From contig JACGCM010001659.1 of NCBI GenBank assembly GCA_014058105.1, forward strand, positions 3,782,001 through 3,846,000: a stretch of DNA of 64,000 bases, given 5' to 3'. Shown here one piece after another: positions 1 through 11,010 of the stretch (its first letter is position 1; each line of letters begins with the position of its first letter). This DNA comes from Kingdonia uniflora. Taxonomy: Eukaryota; Streptophyta; Magnoliopsida; Ranunculales; Circaeasteraceae. A program made the translations under genes and the position numbers. The notes under the pieces were generated by a model that did no database searches, was not told the DNA's origin, and was given only the letters and a program-made list of their open reading frames with translations.

Positions 1-2470
1 AACTAAGCCTTCTTCAATATAATTAAGATCAGCTCCACTATCTACTAAAGCAATAGCTTCTTGAATAGTATATTCCTTATTTATAACAATAGTAATTTTA
101 ATATACAATTTTTGGTAAGTGATTCTTTGAAGACGATTAAGATAAGAGTTATCATTCTCTTCTTGATGTCCTTTGCCTTTATCTAAGGAATTGGGAATTT
201 CTTTGGAAGAATTTTCTTCTTGTTTTTGAATATCTTGACAGACTTCAAGGTAACTAATCTTATCATTCTGTAAAGAAACAGAAATTTTAAGATCTTTAAC
301 TTCAGTTTTCAAAATATTTATCTTTTTTTTAAATCTTGAATGGTAACTGGTTGCTCTATTTCCATTCTTTTAAAAAACTTCCTGAAGATTGTAATGTCTT
401 GAAGGCAATTGCATAATCTCCGGAATAGTAGAAGAATTTTGTTGCCTTCTTTCAAGACAAAAATTAAGAAGTTTTCCTCTTAATTCTGCATAAGTTATTT
501 TATCAATGGATAAAAAAAAGATCCAATTGATTGTCTGTAATGACATTAATACTTAAACCATTCATAGTGACAATGGCTTTCCAATAATCTTGTTTTTGCG
601 AACAAGCCTGAGTACAAAACTCTTCATTATCTCTATTAGGAGTAGATGAAGACCCATCATCTTCTAATTCATTAATTGCATTGCCACTGTTCTCAGGGGT
701 AACATCAGTATTGGTGTTAAGTAATAATTTACTTAACTGAAGGCATAATCCTTCATCAATATTTAACTCTGCTAATTTTTTCTTAGTGTTACACCTAATA
801 GCAAGATGTCCAGGTTTTCCACATTTCCAACAAGTACATGGTTTTTGGTTAGTGGAAGCTTTCTTAGCTATTTCCTTCTTAGCAGGTAAATATTTAGAAG
901 AAGAAGCATGATTTTTAGGTTTTTGAAATTTTTTTCTTTTTATGAGAAATCTTTTTCTTAGCCTTTGGATAATTAATAGGCATGTCATAAGCAAATTGAT
1001 AATAAAAGTCACCAATTTCCCTTTTGCCTGTTAGATTCTATTTTTTAAGTTGGTATTATAATTTTAAATCGTTACAAATACTGAGACCAACTTGAGTACA
1101 TACACTTAGGAGCTGACCATAAGTATAAATATTATATGGAATAGAATTTCCATCATGTAAATCTTTAAGATTTTGACAAACTTTTTCTGCCAACAGAGAA
1201 GGGAGTCTATCAATTAACTTAGCTTTCCAATGTTCAACATTGGCATCAGTTCTTTGCATTATTTTTCAAAGGAAGACATCCTTATACCACCTAAAATATG
1301 ATAAGGAAAGACATCTTAAATTTTGTAATAAATCTCTATTTCTCTCATGTCTTTGAGGAAAGCTTCCTATAAAATGTGAGAGAAAAGTTTGGATTAATGT
1401 GTAACCAACATCCTCCCTGGGTGGAGTATTAGCTGCTTCTTACTTTACTGTACTTAAATTTTTTTCTTTTTGGGTAAAAGTTAGTGCATTATCCCACCAG
1501 CCTCTTAAACACCCAGTAAAACCATTAATAATAAACATAACAACATTTCTATCATTATTGCCTGCAGTTTTACATATATAACCTTACATGAGCCTTTTAT
1601 GTAAAATTTCATGAATTTGATATTCAGATAATCCATCCAAGTTCCATTCATAAATGGATCTACTATTATAAGAAACTTGGTTTTGAAAAAAAAATCTTCT
1701 AACTAAAGATCTTGTGGCGTAGGTCTTTTGAAATAAGTGTTTAATCCAAGAACTTCATAACTAATTTTATTAAGATTAGCTTCCATCTCTTGAAAAGATT
1801 GGAGGTTAGTAGCAGAGTATGATTGCTCTTCTTCGGATAAAACACTTATACTGGTCTTGCTTAATTTGGCAACAAGAAGATCCATAAAAGCATCATCTTG
1901 TTGATCGGTTAATTTAAAGTCTGGAAAAGACAATGGAGGCTGAATGTCAACAAGTTGGACTTTAGAAATAGAAGCTTATTTAATATGTTTGTCAAGAAGT
2001 TTGTCTTCCATACGATCTAATTTCTTGCCAATCATAGTTAAAGCCATATTAGTCCAATTATTTTGATGAATATTGGCTTTACTATTTTCAGTACTTGTAC
2101 TGGGAGCTGCTAGAGCTATAGCTTCAATTTTAACATCAAGTTCTTTAGATGTTCCTACTTTTGTTAATGTCAAATGTTCTGTTGGTGGATGGTGAGATTT
2201 AAAAGCTTTTTCATCAACAGTTTTCCAAATTTTTTTATGGTCTACCAAAACATGAATGTAATATTGAGTTGGAAAACATTCTTCAAACCATTTACAAAAC
2301 CAAATAACTTCATTTTTGGCAGAAAGGTTTTGATAATAAAGGAACTTTATTAATTGAATTTCACTTTTAGTGAAGGTACTGAAATATAGCTCTCTAAAAC
2401 TTTGATGTTCTGGAGACCCAAATTCCTTACTAATCATTTGTCTAAGTGTAGAGTTGGGGGAGAAATCCAT
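1..2470 (-). pseudogene. Pararetrovirus coat protein-protease reading frame, copy A (broken)
   Basis: The frame opens at the ATG at 2470 (MDFSPNSTL) and stays open to 1976. It then continues in pieces (1933-1703, 1259-1056, 1015-503) separated by stops and shifts. The coat region includes the segment equivalent to GWWDHEL in copy B. It is followed by a basic stretch and a CCHC zinc knuckle (CWKCGKPGHLAIRC) at about 835-790, typical of caulimovirid coat proteins. A coiled-coil segment follows, and then the protease motif DSGAD at about 45-30. The start overlaps the end of the movement-protein frame by a few tens of bases. By family knowledge it would encode the capsid and the first part of the replication polyprotein; here it is dead. 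Confidence 0.75.
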
Positions 2471-3561
2471 AGACTACAAATAGATTGTGGATTCAGGATT
2501 GGTAGGACGTTCAATCTCTGCTTCCTGATCTTCTTGATTTTTAGATCTATGATGAGCAAAAGGATCACCATAAACACCATGGGGGATTTGTTGATCAGAA
2601 ATTCTTATCCCTTAAATCTTAGACTCATCAATAAGAGTCTTATCTCCTGATATATTATTTCTGGAAGAGGCATGAGCAACATGAAAAGGCATATTTTGCA
2701 TAGATCCTCTGGAAGACAGACTCCTTAGTAAAGAAAGTCTACTAATCTCATTAGGAGCAAAAGAGATAGTGACATCTCCATCTATATTCTGAGTTATTTG
2801 ATCAATTTCATTATCTATAAATGGAGGTGGAGGAACAGCCTCCTGTATTTTCCATTCATCAGGAAATTTAATATCACGCTATTGAATTAGTCTAGGGACA
2901 TCAACTTTAGTGGTTAAACAGTTACTATCAATAACAACTGTTTGGCCTTCAGCGCTATGGAGAATAGCATTAAGGCATATAGTATTCATAACTTTGTAAT
3001 GAATTCTTTAAATAACACAAATTGTGTCAGTCCCTGGTTTATAATTATAACCTTCAGTTTGGATTTTTAAGGTTATAGCATCAAATAAATTTTTATCTGT
3101 AAAGGATAAAGTTAAATCAGGGTAAGCAGTAAAGTGGACTGGTCTGTTGCATAGATTAGTCCGAATGACACCAATGAGTGATGGCATAAAGTCTAGGCAT
3201 CGACCATCCCTGATGTATGCCAGAATACTTGCATTTAATCCTTTATAAGTAAAAGGCTTAAAAGCAACTTGAACACATCCAATGTGAATGTAATTACAAG
3301 CAAGCAAATACCTTTCAATATCCCTTAGGTTCAAAAGCTGTAAGGTGTGCTCGGCATTTTCTAAAGCAATGGATTGTTTCACAGTTTTAATATTATGTTG
3401 ACTAATAAAGTCAAGTATACCCTTTTATATATTTTCTTTGAAGAAATAGACGATATAGTCCACTGATTTAACTGTTTGGTTTGAGAAAACTCAACCAGTT
3501 CTTTATTATTAATGGATCTAAAAGATCCACTTTCATGTAATCTCTTCAGTCTGCTAAGCAT
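2440..3561 (-). pseudogene. Pararetrovirus movement protein (30K superfamily), copy A (broken)
   Basis: The frame begins at the ATG at 3561 (MLSRLKR). A frameshift near 3380 moves it to the frame ending at 3008, and it continues degraded to about 2440. The segment HIGCVQVAFKPFTYKGLN, followed by a DGR motif and FMPSLIG, matches the core of caulimovirid movement proteins, which form tubules through plasmodesmata. The C-terminal part (about 2960-2700) has a proline-rich PPPP segment and an IDGDVTISFA motif, also found in copy B. One stop interrupts it just after 3008. Confidence 0.75.
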
Positions 3562-3752
3562 GGATGAGAATTAGGCAACCTCAGAAAAATGTAAATTAGT
3601 AGGATAAAAATAGTGAAATAATAACAGAGAATGATCCTATTAATATCAATTGTACTTTCAGTAATCATAGATTCAACACCAGTCAAAGCCAAACACCTTC
3701 CAAAAGATACATGGCATACGGACCAAAATGATGCTCCAAAATCTACATTCAT
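3546..3752 (-). CDS. Small pararetrovirus leader reading frame, 68 aa, hydrophobic C-terminal half (copy A)
   Basis: The 68-codon frame begins MNVDFGASFW and has a hydrophobic run of about 18 residues (ILCYYFTIFILLIYIF) around residues 40-57. Its stop codon overlaps the ATG of the movement protein (ATGCTTAGCAGACTGA shared). The same frame is open in the other copy at 13257-13463 with about six amino-acid differences. I do not recognise the product. It may be a membrane-anchored small protein or a regulatory upstream reading frame of the viral leader; most differences between copies are nonsynonymous, so selection after integration is unlikely. Confidence 0.45.
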   Translation of the reverse strand: MNVDFGASFWSVCHVSFGRCLALTGVESMITESTIDINRIILCYYFTIFILLIYIFLRLPNSHPCLAD

Positions 3753-3925
3753 ACTAAAAGGTAATTGATAACAGTAGAATCTTCTATGGTATTATTGCTC
3801 TATTGAAATACTATTAATATGCATTTATCCCTGGTTATCCATAGTTTTGATTAAATGGTTTTGTAATAACGTTTTCAGATTTTAAATTCTTATTTTGAAG
3901 TCCGTATAGGATCTTTGGTGGATTC

Positions 3926-4052
3926 TATATATAGTCAGCCCTGAGGCTTGTTGAGGCATCCATCTTTCTTTCATCCCTCTCTCTTACTTACCTACTCGAG
4001 TTTTTTCCTACTCTGGTTGCTTGTAATTATTGTACTCTACTTCATCAATAAA
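3926..4052 (+). promoter_or_regulatory. Pararetroviral TATA box (3926-3933) and polyA signal AATAAA (4047-4052), plus arm
   Basis: TATATATA at 3926-3933 is preceded by GGATTC and followed by GGCTTG. AATAAA lies at 4047-4052. The spacing fits a caulimovirid pregenomic promoter with a terminal-redundancy polyA signal. The orientation is opposite to the movement protein of copy A next to it, so this arm cannot drive that frame. Confidence 0.55.
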
Positions 4053-4237
4053 AATCAGCTTGTAAGTTTTCTACTATCGTTAATCGTTTTCTTTACTTTT
4101 AATTATTATCGTAATTGTGGTGGAGATGCAGAGTACAGACATGAACATTGTACCTCCAGCTATAAGAGATTTTTTTACCAATCTACTGTTACTCTGGTTG
4201 CCCTGATAAACGATAGTAAAAAACATTCAAGCTGATT

Positions 4238-4364
4238 TTTATTGATGTAGTCGAGTACGATAATTGCAAGCAGCCAGAGTAGGAAACAACTAGAGTAGGT
4301 AAGTAAGAGAGAGGGAGGAGGGATAGATGGATGCCTAAACAAGCCTCAGGGAAGACTATATATA
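4238..4364 (-). promoter_or_regulatory. Pararetroviral TATA box (4364-4357) and polyA signal (4243-4238), minus arm
   Basis: On the minus strand TATATATA at 4364-4357 is followed by AATAAA at 4243-4238. This is the mirror copy of the plus arm and points towards copy A. Its transcript would have to cross the opposite-facing arm before reaching the movement protein, which would give a fold-back RNA. Confidence 0.55.
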
Positions 4365-5394
4365 GAATCCACAAAAGATCCTATACGGATTTCAAAATAA
4401 GAATTTGAAATCCGAAAACGTTATTACAAGACCATTTAATCAAAACTATGGACTAAAACCACAGGCACCCCTGGTTTTATTACAGTAATGGAAGGTCAAA
4501 AGTAAATGTCACGACCCCAAAATCCCATAATCAGTACCTGGACCGATTACAGAGACTCGAGGTTGTGCAGGCTGGGAATCCGAAGATTTAACCCACGAAC
4601 GATCGAGCCGTAGACAAATTTTGTCTCGATCATTTACTTAGCAATAATCATCAGAGTAAAATAAGAATGAACAATAATAGCGGAAGCAAAACACATATAT
4701 ACATCAGCTGAATATATACAATGTCCTGAATAATATATAGAGTCAAAAGCTTAGATCATATACAGGGATGTCTAAAACTATGGAGACCTACAACAGCAAC
4801 AAAATCAGCTCCAAACCAACTGGAATCCTCGGCAGAAAAAAGCTACTCAACCTCTGAAATGTTAATAATAGCGAGGGTGAGCAAAACAACAGCTCACCGT
4901 AAACCAATAAAGCTAAATAACCAACTTAAAGAACCAGTGCTGAAGAAGAGTGAGGAGTGAATAATATAGAGAAATATTTAGAGTAAAGTAACTAACAATG
5001 ACTACTACTAATCCAGAATAATTAATTATCAATGGACTGAATTTAAACTAACTAATCACTGCGAGAAAATGATACGGATAAAGTAATCTTCTAAATATTC
5101 ACTGCCATACCCAGATATTATTCAGCGAGAGAGAGAGTGAGAGAGTAGGAACAAGGAATAGAAGTAGAGATTAAGAGTAGAGTATAGGAATAGGAAATTA
5201 GAGTAAGGAATATGAATAGAAGAATGGAAGATAGGATTTGGAGTAAGAGTTAGGAGAAATAGGGAAATGCAGAATATGATATGATGCAATGCTAAGATGA
5301 TATGATGGTGGTAGATTTGAAGTAATCTCATACTTATTCCAAATCCTAAGTGATGTGTTATTGTGAGACATGCATTTCAACCTCGTCTGAGAAA

Positions 5395-5585
5395 TCAGGG
5401 CACTAGGAACTAGCATCCATCCATGTTTCTCCTCACAGGACGAGACTGGGCACCAGGAGAACTATTCTAGCCATAACTTTGCTCGCAGGAGAAGACTGGG
5501 CACCAGGAAATAGTATCCAACCATATCTCTCCTCGCAGGACGAGACTGGGCACCAGGAAAACTAATCCAACCATATCTTGTCTCT
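5395..5585. repeat. Three imperfect tandem repeats of about 55-65 bp inside the solo LTR
   Basis: The phrase GAGACTGGGCACCAGGA (second copy GAAGACTGGG...) recurs three times between about 5441 and 5562, each with a flanking CATCCAACCATATCTCTCCT-like block. The last two copies are nearly identical. This is internal LTR expansion; I did not find a matching array in the second solo LTR. Confidence 0.7.
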
Positions 5586-6332
5586 GTATCTGAGACCCGT
5601 TCACACTAAGTTTTGGTGAATTAAATTCATTTCAAGGGGGTAAGCGAATTCACAGACAAGTCGTAACTAATTAACCCATCACCGTGCCATACCGTAATTA
5701 CATTAAACAGCGAAGGAGGGTCCAATCTGACATCTCTAACCATAGAATGTTTCTAACGATCCCGGAAGTCCACAATTATAGTCAAACCAATACCAAGCAC
5801 AGTTAACTAAATTAACAGGCAATATACCATAATTGTGCCGGGAACAGCTAATTAGTTTATAACTAAAATTATCAACATCTCTCTAATACAGGTAGTTCTC
5901 TAAATTAACACTAAGGCAATTAGTACAGAAAAATTAGCAAGGATGGGAATTCACATGTTATAATGCTCAATTCCTGACGATGACAAAACCGGAGTTCCAA
6001 GCCCTAGAAATCGCGAATTGACAAAGGGGATGCGGAACGAGCGACAACGATAACCAATCAACCTAACAACACCCAAAACTCCAATTAAAGATCCATAATC
6101 ATAAACCCTACAAACCCTAAATTATGCCCTAACATCTCGAGCCAAAATGAATCGACAGGAGAGGGAGAGGGATTACATACCGAGTAATGTGGTGAAGATC
6201 ACAGCGAGGAGATGCAACGAATTTAGCGTGAGAGGAGAGGATTTGTAGATAGAGGAGTGAAATGAATTTGGGGGTTAAGTGTTGTCTATATAGGGGAAGG
6301 CCAATGCATATCACGAGGAAGAACCAACGCTC

Positions 6333-6690
6333 GAAAAAAATAGCTCAAAACAGCTAAAAAAAACAGTTCAGAAAAGTTCATAAATGGATAGAAAAGACGC
6401 TGAAAGAGCGAAATGGATGGGTTAAGTCCTAGGCCTTAACAGAACTAATAGGGGTTTGACAGGAAACACCCACGCACACACAATAACATAACCAACCCCT
6501 AGAAGAGCCAACACTAAAAAAAAAACAGCTCAAAACTTATCTGAACAAAAGTTCAGAAATGGACAGAAAAGTCGTCAAAAGGACGAAATGGATGGGTTAA
6601 TTCCTAAGCCTTAACGGAACTGATAGGGGTTTGTCGGACAACACCCACATGTATAGAATAACATAACCAACCCATCTAGGGGCTTTCCAT
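6333..6690. repeat. Tandem duplication of about 180 bp inside the solo LTR
   Basis: The block with CAGCTCAAAAC, GAAATGGATGGGTTAA, GGCCTTAACAGAACT and ATAGGGGTTTG at about 6333-6512 is repeated at about 6513-6690 with small changes. Both copies lie upstream of the putative minus-strand TATA near 6285, so they are upstream promoter sequence in the inferred orientation. Confidence 0.7.
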
Positions 6691-7112
6691 AATAAAAATA
6701 TAGCCTACTCCGCCCTAAAACCACCGGAACGCCTAAGTTGCCGAAAAGGAATCTTTAACCTAAAAATTCCAGAAACCAGGCGGCGAACTCAATGGGCTTC
6801 CGGAATCACCCCAAACCATACATACTCTATTACAACATCATACCCGACCTATCTTGGGGTTCCCAAGGTCATGATATGGCCTCCTCCCACCGAAACCACC
6901 AAAACCACTATAAGGGAATCTAATACCCAAAACTAAAAATAGAGTATACCAAGTATGCATAACGGTTAGAATAAGCGTGGAATGAGTAACGTGAATGATT
7001 ATATGCATACATTACAGAGTTGGAATATGCAGAATGATCAGGAATTTGAAATATGCGAAATGGGAATAGTAAAATAAATTAAGAATTTTCAGGGTCACTA
7101 CAGTAAAGTTAT

Positions 7113-7415
7113 TCCATTTTGCCTTTTCCCTTGTCGGTGGCCTGTCCTTTAGTGGACTGAATTGATATTACAGCATCGAAAAAATCTGAGACATTGGGCC
7201 CAATAGATTTAGTCGTACTGGCAAAGGACATAGTATCATCCAGATTGTCCTCATCTTCAAATGGGTCTTGTGATTCTCCTCCATTTTGCCTTTTCCCTTG
7301 TTTATAGCCGGTCCTTTAGTGGACAGAATTGATATTAACTAGATTTAGTCGTGCTGGCAAAGGGGATAGTATCATCCAAATTGTCCTCATCTTCAAATGG
7401 GTCTTGTGATTCGTC
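7113..7415. repeat. Tandem duplication within the viral C-terminal region
   Basis: The segment at about 7113-7280 (CCATTTTGCCTTTTCCCTTG to GGGTCTTGTGATTC) is repeated at about 7281-7415. The second copy lacks about 34 bp around the CAGCATCGAAAAAATC part. It duplicates an acidic coding segment (DEDNLDDT on the minus strand). Confidence 0.75.
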
Positions 7416-8460
7416 AGCTGGGTGCACAAATTCTTCACCTGTTGGTGTATTTAATTGTGAAGCCAAAAATTGATCCTTTAATAATTCCATCACCTTGACA
7501 TGTTGATCTGGTTTGGAGAGATGGGGATATTTATCTTTAACAGAATCTAATAATATAGTAAATAAATTACTAGACTCCATCATTGTACCAGCAGATTTCT
7601 GGCTCTCTGATTTATGAACTTTACAGTAGCTTTAATGGTTTTTACTGTCTTGGACATTTCAAACTTATCCCACAATCTAAACCAAAATGTCCCCAGAAGA
7701 ACTGGTATTTTTAACTAATCCCATCCAATCTGGAAGTCCCATTTCCAGATCTAAACTAGACAAAATTCTGTAAAGAACCATAAAGTATTTCGCCCAAGGG
7801 GAAGATTATTTGTTGTTTTGCCCTTTAATTTTGGGTGTAATTGATACCATATAAGAAAACAAATCTCTTATAGCTGGAGGTACAATGTTCATGTCTGGAC
7901 CCATCTTCTCCCACCATAACAAAAACCAGGTAGGAAAACCTTGACGGAGACAAATATCTGGATTAGCACAGATTAACCAAGTATACTTCCTGATTGGGTT
8001 TTTGTAGTAGAAAGCATAATTCCAAGCTTGGGTATAATCCCAGAAATTAAATTGGGTATTGTTTAATTTAAGAATTCTAGGCTTGGTAGGCTCCAGACCC
8101 CATTCAATGAGAATGGCGTCAAAAATGTAACGCATGCGACCTTCTTGAACCATGTAATTCTGGTTTCCAAAATATCTTTCCTTTAATCCCCAAGCATCTT
8201 GATGAAGTTTAAGGTCCCCAAAAGATAATGAAAGAACTTCTTCAATATGTTGTTTTTGAATAAAAACAACTTCTTATTGAAGTATATCTTTAATAGATTT
8301 CTGTGGGGAAGACGAAGCTCCTGCATTATTGGCGGTATTGCGTTTAATATGAGAGGTGGTATTGCCCCTTGATGGAGTCCCTTTATTGGGCTTTTTGTTC
8401 TTCTTAGTGATGGTTGTAAACCCATCCTTATCCGGAGGTTGATGCATAACTCTGTAAAAA
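7335..8460 (-). pseudogene. Pararetrovirus polyprotein region downstream of RNase H (unassigned domain)
   Basis: Three open pieces read 8425-8183, 8153-7806 and 7583-7335. The middle piece is rich in aromatic residues (FNFWDYTQAWNYAF, FPTWFLLWWEKMG) and ends near a PPAIRDLF motif. I recall similar Trp/Phe-rich segments at the C-terminus of plant pararetrovirus-derived polyproteins, but I know no function for it. The piece at 7583-7335 is acidic and helical (DQHVKVMELLKDQFLASQL). The position after RNase H is what would be expected of a transactivator or other accessory domain, but that is inference. Stops separate the pieces. Confidence 0.55.
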
Positions 8461-10330
8461 AAATTGAGTCAGAAAATCAGGGAGAGAATTACTTTCTTCT
8501 TTAATATATTCTATGGAAAATCAAAAGAGGATAATTCAGCCTGCCATCTAGCAAAAATTTGTATTGAAACTAAAATTTTAACATCTTTTTGCAAAATAGT
8601 TTTTGCCGCACTGCAATCTATTCTTAATAAACATGATTGATTTAGCAAATCATCTTGGAATTTAGAAACACATTTCACAATGGAAAGCATTTCTTTTTAA
8701 ATAGTGGAATAGTTTTTCTGAGCATTTTTCCACACTCCTGAAGTAAAACGAAGTAACTCTTCTTTATGAGAATAAGGATTTCTTTATTTTAATATGCCAC
8801 CATAACCGAAGTCAGAGGCATCTGTTTCAACAATTTTGAACCATTTAGGATGAGCTAAACCTAAAAGTGGAAATGTTTAACATGTAATTTAATTTTTTGA
8901 ACAGCTCTAGTATGTTCCCCAGTCAATGGTAATGAATTCTTTTTTAATCTATTATGCAATAATGCACAGTTACTTGATAAATTTTTGTAGTAGTTAAATA
9001 TATAATTGAGACTACCAAAAAATCTTTGTAATTGAGATTTATCCTTAATTTCATTAGAAAATTTGGATGCAAACTCTATACTTATTTCTATAGGAATAAC
9101 ACTGCCTTGATTAATATTAAATCCCAAAGATCTAATTGTTGTTTAAAACAATTTCATTTTAGGTGCAGATAGAACTAAACCATTTCTTTTGATCACATCT
9201 TTCAAAGTTTTTAAATGTTTAAAATGTTGATCAATAGAATTGGAAAAGACAAGAATGTCGTCTATATAAGTAATGCAAAATTAAGAATATGGGCTAAAAA
9301 TATCATTTATAATATTCTGGAATTCTGAAGGTGTATTTTTTAATCCAAAAGGCATTACATTTCATTCATAGTGGCCAAATTGAACAGTATATACAATTTT
9401 ATATCAATCTTCTTCTTTAATTTGAATTTGCCAGTATCCTGACTTTAATTCAAATTTAGAAAAAATAATTGCTTGATAAAGCTTCTCTAATAAATCCCTT
9501 TTTTGGGGATTGGATATCTAATCCATTTTAAAGCATCATTCAAAGGTTTGTAATTGACAACAAGCCTTGGAACACCTCACTCCTTTTCAGAATTTTTATT
9601 AACATAAAAAGTTGTACAACTCCAAGGAGAGTAACTTTTTCTAATAAGTTTTTTCTCTAATAAGTTCTGGATTTCTTGTTTACATAAACTAAGATATTCA
9701 TATTTATTTAACTTGGCCTTGCTTTAGTGGGAATCTAAACTTTGTCATCAAAATCTGATTTATATGGTAATGAAATAATATAATGTTTTCTTTCCCAAAA
9801 TGCAGAAGGAATCTCACTGCAAATATCCTTTTGAAAACATTTTTTTAATTTTTGAATTTTAATTTTTAAAAAAGAATTTTGGAGTTTTTGAGAAATATCT
9901 ATTAAGAAAATATCTTATTTTATAAAATTTAATTTTTTTTCTTTAAGACCAATCATGGTCTTAATTTTATTAATGAGACGAGTCTCTGGTTCTCGTATAA
10001 AATTAAAAACCAGATCATGACTATCATAGGTACAATAAATACCTGTTGGGTCAATCTTTTGCAATGGCATGAGTAAATTAAGAAAAGGAGTTCCCAAAAT
10101 AACTTGTTATTGCAAATTTCTTACTATTAAAAAACAAGTTGGAATACAAACTCCTTGTTTGCAAATATTAACATCAGGTAATTTATATTGAATAATCATT
10201 CTACTACCACTAGAAGATGTAAAGGATTGAGCTGTTTTTTAAAAATGTTTAGTAGGAACTAAGCCTTCTTGAATATAATTAAGATCAGCTCCACTATCTA
10301 CTAAAGCAACAGCTTCTTAAATAGTATATT
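8457..10330 (-). pseudogene. Pararetrovirus protease-RT-RNase H region, copy B (broken)
   Basis: The protease active site reads ALVDSGADLNYIQE at about 10310-10260. The RT catalytic motif reads FCITYIDDILVFS near 9285-9240 (YIDD). The thumb/connection segment SQLQRFFGSLNYI lies near 9035, and an RNase H start with DASDFGYGG lies near 8830. These are the replication enzymes that copy pregenomic RNA to DNA. Open pieces are short (for example 10097-9915 and 9127-8861), with stops between, so no enzyme could be made. In copy A this region lies outside the window except for the protease motif. Confidence 0.8.
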
Positions 10331-10424
10331 CCTTATTTATAACAATAGTAATTTTAATATACCATTTTTAGTAAGTGATTCATTGAAGAAGATTAAGATA
10401 AGAGTTATCATTCTCTTCTTGATG

Positions 10425-10820
10425 TTATTTACCTTTATCTAAGGAATTGGCTTTATCTGTGAAAGATTTTTTTTCCTGTTTTTGAATGGCTTGACAGACT
10501 TGAAGATAATTAATCTTATCATTCTGTAAAGAAACATAAATTTGAAGATCTTTAACTTCAATTTTCAAAATATTTATCTCTTTTTTTAAATCTTGAATGG
10601 TAACTGGTTGCTCTATTTCCATTCTTTTAAAAACTTCTAAAAGAATATAATGTCTTGAAGGCAATTCCATAATCTCCGGAATAGTAGAAGAATTTTTTTG
10701 CCTTCTTTCAAGAAAAAAATTAAGAAATTTTCCTCTTAATTCTGCATCAGTTATTTTATCAACTGATAACAAAAGATCCAATTGATTGTCTGTAATGACA
10801 TTAATACTTAAACCATTCAT
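10425..10820 (-). pseudogene. Viral coiled-coil segment between coat protein and protease (copy B)
   Basis: The open stretch is 131 codons, starting MNGLSINVITDNQLDLLL. It holds a heptad-like region (IQDLKKEINILKIEVKDL) around residues 75-100. A counterpart exists in copy A near 300-560, where the frame is interrupted. It joins the coat-protein zinc knuckle upstream to the protease downstream. It probably serves in multimerisation, as coiled coils do in caulimovirid virion-associated regions; this is inference. Confidence 0.5.
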
Positions 10821-11010
10821 AGTGACAATGGCTTTCCAATAATCTTGTTCTTGAGAACAAGCCTGAGTATAAGACTCTTCATTATCAGTATTAGGAGTAG
10901 ATGAAGACTCATCTTCTTCTAATTCATTAATTTCATTGTCACTATTCTCAGGGGTAACATCAAGACTGGTGCTAAGTAATAATTTACTTAATTGAAGGCG
11001 TAATCCTTCA

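Larger units (their letters stand above)
1..3845 (-). mobile_element. Endogenous pararetrovirus (Caulimoviridae) copy A, truncated by window start
   Basis: Reading on the minus strand from about 3845 down to 1, the order is short leader reading frame, 30K-type movement protein, coat protein with a zinc knuckle, then the aspartic protease active site at about 25-60. This order and these domains are those of plant pararetroviruses. The copy is about 85-90% similar by eye to copy B (7108-13135 and 13136-14037). Many in-frame stops and frameshifts are present, so this is an old integrated copy and not a functional genome. RT and RNase H would lie to the left of the window. I cannot assign the genus without a phylogeny. 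Confidence 0.85.
3840..4452. repeat. Inverted duplication of the pararetrovirus promoter/polyA region
   Basis: The stretch from about 3840 to 4086 is repeated in reverse complement at about 4452-4204, with roughly 88-90% identity by eye. The 117-bp spacer (4087-4203) contains about 40 bp (4133-4172) matching the reverse complement of 7861-7898, part of the C-terminal region of copy B. Each arm holds a TATA box and, about 115-125 bp downstream, an AATAAA signal. In caulimovirids these two elements define the pregenomic RNA ends. The result is two viral promoters facing each other. Confidence 0.8.
4507..7102 (-). mobile_element. Solo LTR of a long-LTR Ty3/gypsy element (2.6 kb), inside the pararetrovirus array
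   Basis: The element begins TGTCACGACCCC and ends GGTCACTACA. It is flanked by the perfect 5-bp duplication GTAAA (4502-4506 and 7103-7107), the size made by LTR-element integrases. No gag or pol is present. It is homologous over much of its length to 14536-17397. Ends and length resemble LTRs of the Tekay type of plant chromoviruses, whose LTRs often begin TGTARTGACCC; that reading implies minus orientation. A minus-strand TATA (CCTATATAGACAACAC near 6290-6275) supports it. Formation by recombination between two LTRs is the usual explanation. Confidence 0.75.

Noticed and set aside
5122..5416. Minus-strand frames of about 70 aa rich in Leu and Ser in the solo LTR
   Set aside because: They come from purine-rich low-complexity LTR sequence and are not seen in the second LTR copy.
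9240..9290. YIDD motif taken as evidence for a Ty3/gypsy element
   Set aside because: A movement protein, a GWW coat protein with zinc knuckle, no integrase and no LTRs point to a pararetrovirus.
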